A DNA stretch of 64,000 nt from Soonwooa sp032078105 (GTDB lineage: Bacteria; Bacteroidota; Bacteroidia; Flavobacteriales; Weeksellaceae), in assembly GCA_046269235.1 (NCBI GenBank), contig JBJZOS010000004.1, positions 195,431 through 259,430 of the forward strand, given 5' to 3'. Position numbers and translations under genes: made by a program. The notes under the pieces were generated by a model. That model was given only the letters and a program-made list of their open reading frames with translations, was not told the origin of the DNA and ran no database searches. Positions 60,560 through 64,000 of this stretch are shown in pieces; position 1 is the first letter of the stretch, and each line of letters opens with the position of its first letter.

Positions 60560-61391
60560 TTCGTTCCAACCTTTCTATCCGTTTTTCCAATGCGCTGATT
60601 TTTTCAGAATCTGTCATTTGTCGTGGGCTGTCTTCTTCTATTTTCCATTTCTGATAACCAATCCAAATACCAGGAACTAACATTACGATTAATAACAAAT
60701 CCCATAATATGACACTTTTCACTGTTCTTTTTTCTTTGGTTATCCGTGAAAACTTAAAATACCTCGACAATAAAAAAGTTGCCCAACCGATGAAAAGACA
60801 ATTAATAGAATAAAAATAAAATCCTCCGATAAAATATTTAAAATCAAGATGTGCAATACCGTATGCTGCTGTACAAAGTGGCGGCATACAAGCTGTAGCA
60901 ATCGCTACACCGGCAATAATCTTTATGCCTTCTTTTTTTACAATTCCAATGAAGCCCGCCATTCCACCAAAAAACGCAAGGAAAATATCAAAGATTGATG
61001 CTTTTTGAAAAGATTCTAATAATTGCGTCGAATGGTCGAAAGGATTAACAAAGAAAAATAAAGTTGCAGAAGCAAGACTTACTAAAGTCATTTTTATCCA
61101 GTTTCTAATTCCTTCGATTCTCAGGTTTCTGTCATTGATTGCCAATCCAAATGCAAAACCTATAACCGGACCCATCAACGGTGAAATCAACATTGCTCCA
61201 ATTACTGCACTTACCGAATTGGTGGTTAAGCCAATACAGGCAATAATCATCGCAAACCCAAGAATCCATAGATTGAATCCTTTGAAGATAACGCCTTCTT
61301 TTATCTCCCCGTATGTTTCCCACTCATTTTCTTCTTTGGCTGTATAAATCTGCTGCCCTAAGTATCTTTTAAAAATATCAAATCGTTTCAT
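60543..61391 (-). CDS. DUF389 membrane protein
   Basis: 282 residues. IACIGLTTNSVSAVIGAMLISPLMGPVIGFAFGLAINDRNL is the DUF389 signature (TIGR00341/TIGR00271-like). About six to seven helices follow, and a coiled-coil tail (SEKISALEKRIERLERNVNKN). No function is established for the family; here it lies between the porin and kdpD, so a link to potassium or osmotic response is suggested by context. It is separated from the porin by a possible attenuating terminator. Confidence 0.87.
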   Translation of the reverse strand: MKRFDIFKRYLGQQIYTAKEENEWETYGEIKEGVIFKGFNLWILGFAMIIACIGLTTNSVSAVIGAMLISPLMGPVIGFAFGLAINDRNLRIEGIRNWIKMTLVSLASATLFFFVNPFDHSTQLLESFQKASIFDIFLAFFGGMAGFIGIVKKEGIKIIAGVAIATACMPPLCTAAYGIAHLDFKYFIGGFYFYSINCLFIGWATFLLSRYFKFSRITKEKRTVKSVILWDLLLIVMLVPGIWIGYQKWKIEEDSPRQMTDSEKISALEKRIERLERNVNKN

Positions 61392-61445
61392 CGAAAATTT
61401 TTAATGAAAGTTAGGCAAATTCCTTTCACATTTTATCTTTTACCA

Positions 61446-61484
61446 GAAAAACCCCGACCGGTTTCCCGGCAAGGATTTTTTTAG
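61446..61484 (-). terminator. Terminator or attenuator between the porin and DUF389 genes
   Basis: On the minus strand CCTTGCCGG and CCGGTCGGGG pair with G-U contacts around a GAAA loop, followed by TTTTT. It may reduce read-through from kdpC-porin into the sensor genes. Confidence 0.65.
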
Positions 61485-61499
61485 TAAATATGGAGATTT

Positions 61500-62582
61500 T
61501 TAAAAACTTACAGCTAGCGATGTCACTACCATAAAGTTGTTTGTTTTAAGTTCGTTATCTCTATTAATAAAAATGTCATCTTTACTGCTAAGATTTTTAA
61601 GTTCTGTCCTCCAAACCAGATTTGGAAGAATCCAATAATCTGCGTTTACAGAATAGCCAAACGTTTTGAATCCGTTTGCTGTTCCAGTTGCAATCATTAC
61701 TCCTTTTTCATCGCTGTAATATTCGCCTCTCGCAGCAATGCTTAATTTTTCTGTTGGAGAATATTTGGCAATTACAACCGGAGAATACCAAATGTTGTAC
61801 TGGTCACTTCCTTTAGTTTTTTGCTCTGCACCGATATCGAAACCTGTAATCAAAGCAAACTTTTTGCTGATTTGGAAACTTCCGTACAAGTTGTGGAAAT
61901 ACCTCATTTGCTTAATATTGTCCGGTTTATCGTTTCCAATGAAAGAACTGCTGTTTAAAGTAATTTTTTCTGTTGGTCTGTATGTTAATTGGTGCCCAAA
62001 GGCTACTGTCGAATTTCCGTTTACACGTTGGATTCTTTGCCAACCATTAAGAACCAAACCACTTACAAACCATTTTCCGTTGTCGCTTGAATAAGAAATT
62101 TTTGCGCCACTTTCGAAATATGGAGAGTTGTCCGCCAGAATACTTCTCGTTAAAGTAAAACAATCTTTACTGATGGCACTTTCAAAACCGATGTGAGAAG
62201 GCATAATCCCGGCATCAATCCAAAGATTTTTGTTTTTTGAAATTTTCACCCCAACGTTAGCTTCATAAATATTTTTCAAAACACCCGGTTCAGCCGCATA
62301 GTTAGAATTCATATATGTTCCAACTCCCAAAGCTACATTAGCTCTTAGTTTTTCAGTTTCGTAGTTTGCTTTTACAAATCCTAAATTAAGATTGACCTCA
62401 TTGTTTCTGTTGTGGCTGTACACAAATCCCGGTTTTGTGTTGTTCTCAGGATTATTAAAATCGTACTGATAATACACTTCTGCATAACCAGAGATTTTTA
62501 AAGGGTTTTTAGTTTCTTCCTGAGCGTGCAGTGTAGAAACTGCTCCAAGCATTAAAAATGCCAGTAATGATAGTTTTTTCAT
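61500..62582 (-). CDS. Outer-membrane beta-barrel porin in the kdp operon
   Basis: 360 residues. The signal peptide ends LHAQEE. The rest alternates beta strands (LKISGYAEVYYQYDF, NEVNLNLGFVKANYE) to a terminal aromatic strand, NNFMVVTSLAVSF, the pattern of BBP2-like porins. It lies 15 bases downstream of kdpC, so it is very likely co-transcribed and could let K+ through the outer membrane when the cell is starved of it (inference). E. coli kdp operons have no porin. Confidence 0.82.
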   Translation of the reverse strand: MKKLSLLAFLMLGAVSTLHAQEETKNPLKISGYAEVYYQYDFNNPENNTKPGFVYSHNRNNEVNLNLGFVKANYETEKLRANVALGVGTYMNSNYAAEPGVLKNIYEANVGVKISKNKNLWIDAGIMPSHIGFESAISKDCFTLTRSILADNSPYFESGAKISYSSDNGKWFVSGLVLNGWQRIQRVNGNSTVAFGHQLTYRPTEKITLNSSSFIGNDKPDNIKQMRYFHNLYGSFQISKKFALITGFDIGAEQKTKGSDQYNIWYSPVVIAKYSPTEKLSIAARGEYYSDEKGVMIATGTANGFKTFGYSVNADYWILPNLVWRTELKNLSSKDDIFINRDNELKTNNFMVVTSLAVSF

Positions 62583-62597
62583 TTCTAAATATATAAT

Positions 62598-63158
62598 TTA
62601 CTTCAAACCGTCTAATGCGATATTGAGTTTTAAAACGTTAATTTTTTCAGTTCCGAACATTCCCAGGAAAGGAGATTCGATACTTTTTCCAATAAGTGAA
62701 TTGACTTTACTGATGTCGACCTTTCTGATATCAGCAATTCTTTGAGCCTGAACTTTAGCTGCCTGAACAGAGATGTTCGGGTCTAGACCTGCTCCACTCG
62801 CAGTTACGATGTCAGAAGGAATATCAGATTTTTGAACTGTTGGATTGTGTTTCATAAAGTTTTCGATTCTTCCTTCAACATCTTTCAGATAATCCGGGTT
62901 TGAAGGTCCTTTGTTACTTCCTCCAGCTCCTGCAGCATTATAATCTACAGCCGAAGGACGTGACCAGAAATATTCGTCCTTGTCAAATTTTTGTCCCACA
63001 TTGGCGTAAAATTTCTTGCCGTTGTGTTCGATGATTTCTCCTTTTCCATTATTGGGAGCAGCTTGTGCAATTCCGAAAATGAAAAGTGTATAGAATCCTG
63101 AAAAAAATACCGCACAGAAAAGCGTTAATCTGATGGCTGGTAATATATTTTGTTTCAT
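62598..63158 (-). CDS. kdpC: Potassium-transporting ATPase subunit KdpC
   Basis: 186 residues. One N-terminal helix (PAIRLTLFCAVFFSGFYTLFI) is followed by FWSRPSAVDYNAAGAGGSNKGPSNPDYL and SGAGLDPNISVQAAKVQAQRIA, both typical KdpC blocks. KdpC assembles with KdpA, KdpB and KdpF into the high-affinity K+ pump and raises ATP affinity. It lies between kdpB and the porin. Confidence 0.95.
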   Translation of the reverse strand: MKQNILPAIRLTLFCAVFFSGFYTLFIFGIAQAAPNNGKGEIIEHNGKKFYANVGQKFDKDEYFWSRPSAVDYNAAGAGGSNKGPSNPDYLKDVEGRIENFMKHNPTVQKSDIPSDIVTASGAGLDPNISVQAAKVQAQRIADIRKVDISKVNSLIGKSIESPFLGMFGTEKINVLKLNIALDGLK

Positions 63159-63271
63159 TTTTTTAATTTTTTAAGGGCAAAGAAGAAGCTGATGAGGAAA
63201 ATTGGATACGGTCCAAAGCTTTTGAGATTACTTTTACACCAACTTCTTTACTCTTTCCCTTGTTTAACAAT
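63159..63271. other. 113-base spacer between kdpB and kdpC
   Basis: No feature. It is wider than usual for kdpB-kdpC, which are often tightly spaced; there is no terminator. Confidence 0.4.
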
Positions 63272-63928
63272 TTAGATAAATACTGATACGATTAGGTCTA
63301 TTATTTTGATACCGATGAATGGAATAATTACTCCTCCCAAACCGTAAATCAAAAGGTTTCTTCTCAACAATGCACTTGCACCAATTGGTTTGTAAGCCAC
63401 ACCTTTTAATGCTAATGGAATCAACATTGGGATTACGATCGCATTGAAAATAACTGCTGAAAGAATCGCAGATTCAGGAGAATGAAGTCCCATAATATTA
63501 AGACCTTGCAATGCTGGAATTGATGCAATAAATAATGCAGGAACAATCGCAAAATACTTCGCTACATCATTCGCAATACTGAAGGTTGTCAATGTTCCAC
63601 GAGTCATTAATAACTGCTTTCCGATTTCCACCACTTCAATCAATTTGGTTGGGTCATTATCCAAATCCACCATATTTCCTGCTTCTTTTGCAGCCTGCGT
63701 TCCGCTGTTCATTGCAACACCCACATCTGCCTGAGCAAGAGCCGGTGCATCATTGGTACCATCACCCATCATCGCAACCAATCTACCTTCGGTTTGTTCT
63801 TTTTTGATGTAATTCATTTTATCTTCAGGTTTTGCTTCTGCAATAAAATCGTCTACACCAGCTTTTTCGGCAATGAATTTTGCAGTCAATGGGTTATCCC
63901 CCGTTACCATCACGGTTTTGATCTCTAT
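63272..63928 (-). pseudogene. kdpB: KdpB, C-terminal part; 5' end cut by an apparent IS insertion
   Basis: On the minus strand the frame reads IKTVMVTGDNPLTAKFIAEKAGVDD, then EAKPEDKMNYIKKEQ, GDGTNDAPALAQADVGVAMNSGTQAAKEAGNMVDLD and the C-terminal helices, all correct for KdpB from its mid P-domain on. Upstream, homology to the expected ...RFxxLRKMGIKT ends at about 63922-63930 and an in-frame TAG occurs at 63947-63949. The phosphorylation DKTGT motif and everything before it are not in this frame here. Translation could begin at GTG 63913, but the product would lack most of the ATPase. The rest of kdpB may lie beyond the inserted element. Confidence 0.75.
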
Positions 63929-64000
63929 CGTACCAAAATAGGTTGACTAAAAATTAAACACTTTTAGTATCCTATGGAAACAGAAAACAACGACACCTGT
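63929..64000 (+). mobile_element. Probable IS end with start of a transposase gene
   Basis: The sequence TACCAAAATAGGTTGACTAA interrupts kdpB. An ORF begins ATG GAA ACA GAA AAC AAC at 63974 and remains open to the window end (METENNDTC). Layout (terminal repeat region, then a short leader, then a start codon about 45 bases in) fits an insertion sequence, but the family cannot be named from 72 bases. Confidence 0.5.

Overview
The window is low-G+C chromosomal DNA of a gliding-lineage Bacteroidota, most likely Flavobacteriia of the Chryseobacterium group (Weeksellaceae). Four things point there: a giant SprA-type type IX secretion translocon protein, the exbD-exbD-tonB order, a bacillithiol deacetylase BshB1, and promoters with the Bacteroidota -7 motif TANNTTTG in place of an E. 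coli -10 box. Genus is an inference from gene content; no rRNA gene is present.

Regions: 1-4.7 kb holds Ton energisation (exbD, exbD, tonB), a small membrane protein, a PstS-like lipoprotein and a TPR protein. 4.7-10.3 kb holds bshB1, tRNA-His, a 640-base gene-free stretch, and leftward genes for a DUF3810 protein, a sugar MFS transporter, an acyltransferase and a GtrA-like protein. 10.6-25.2 kb holds an ASKHA kinase, malic enzyme, ruvA, sprA, gcvH, a VanZ-like protein, a CopD-like protein, a GreA/B-like protein, a broken GNAT gene and a nitroreductase. 25.2-39.6 kb holds rpsP-rimM, an IS3 remnant lying against a degraded T9SS-cargo tail, asnS, gpsA, an M23 peptidase, tig, a metal-type TonB receptor operon, a nucleoid-associated protein, a second TPR protein and a J-domain/KTSC protein. 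Four copies of a GC-rich intergenic repeat lie between 22.9 and 38.4 kb.

40.0-57.0 kb looks like an acquired and partly decayed island. Its left edge holds three adjacent pseudogenes (a hypothetical protein, a Fic protein and a DUF4298-like protein). Its body is visibly richer in G+C and carries a radical-SAM/TIGR03915 putative DNA-repair pair behind a palindromic operator-like site, a heavy-metal RND efflux operon with a VIT1-family transporter, and a stress module (catalase-fold, PPOX-fold and SDR proteins). Its right edge holds broken recombinase, integrase and excisionase genes. 57.7-63.9 kb is a leftward potassium operon: 3'-part of kdpB, kdpC, an outer-membrane porin, a DUF389 protein, a KdpD sensor half and a separate membrane histidine kinase. 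kdpB loses homology about 70 bases before the window end, where unrelated IS-like sequence begins.

Themes that link genes are outer-membrane and periplasm work (Ton system, SprA, porin, TonB receptor, M23 peptidase), metal and potassium homeostasis, and a clear contrast between a tidy core genome and an eroding accessory block. The observations most worth a second look are the repeat family, the nonsense-rich pseudogenes, the inverted repeats in front of the repair and metal operons, the two small RPP-tailed proteins that head metal-type operons, and the interrupted kdp operon.
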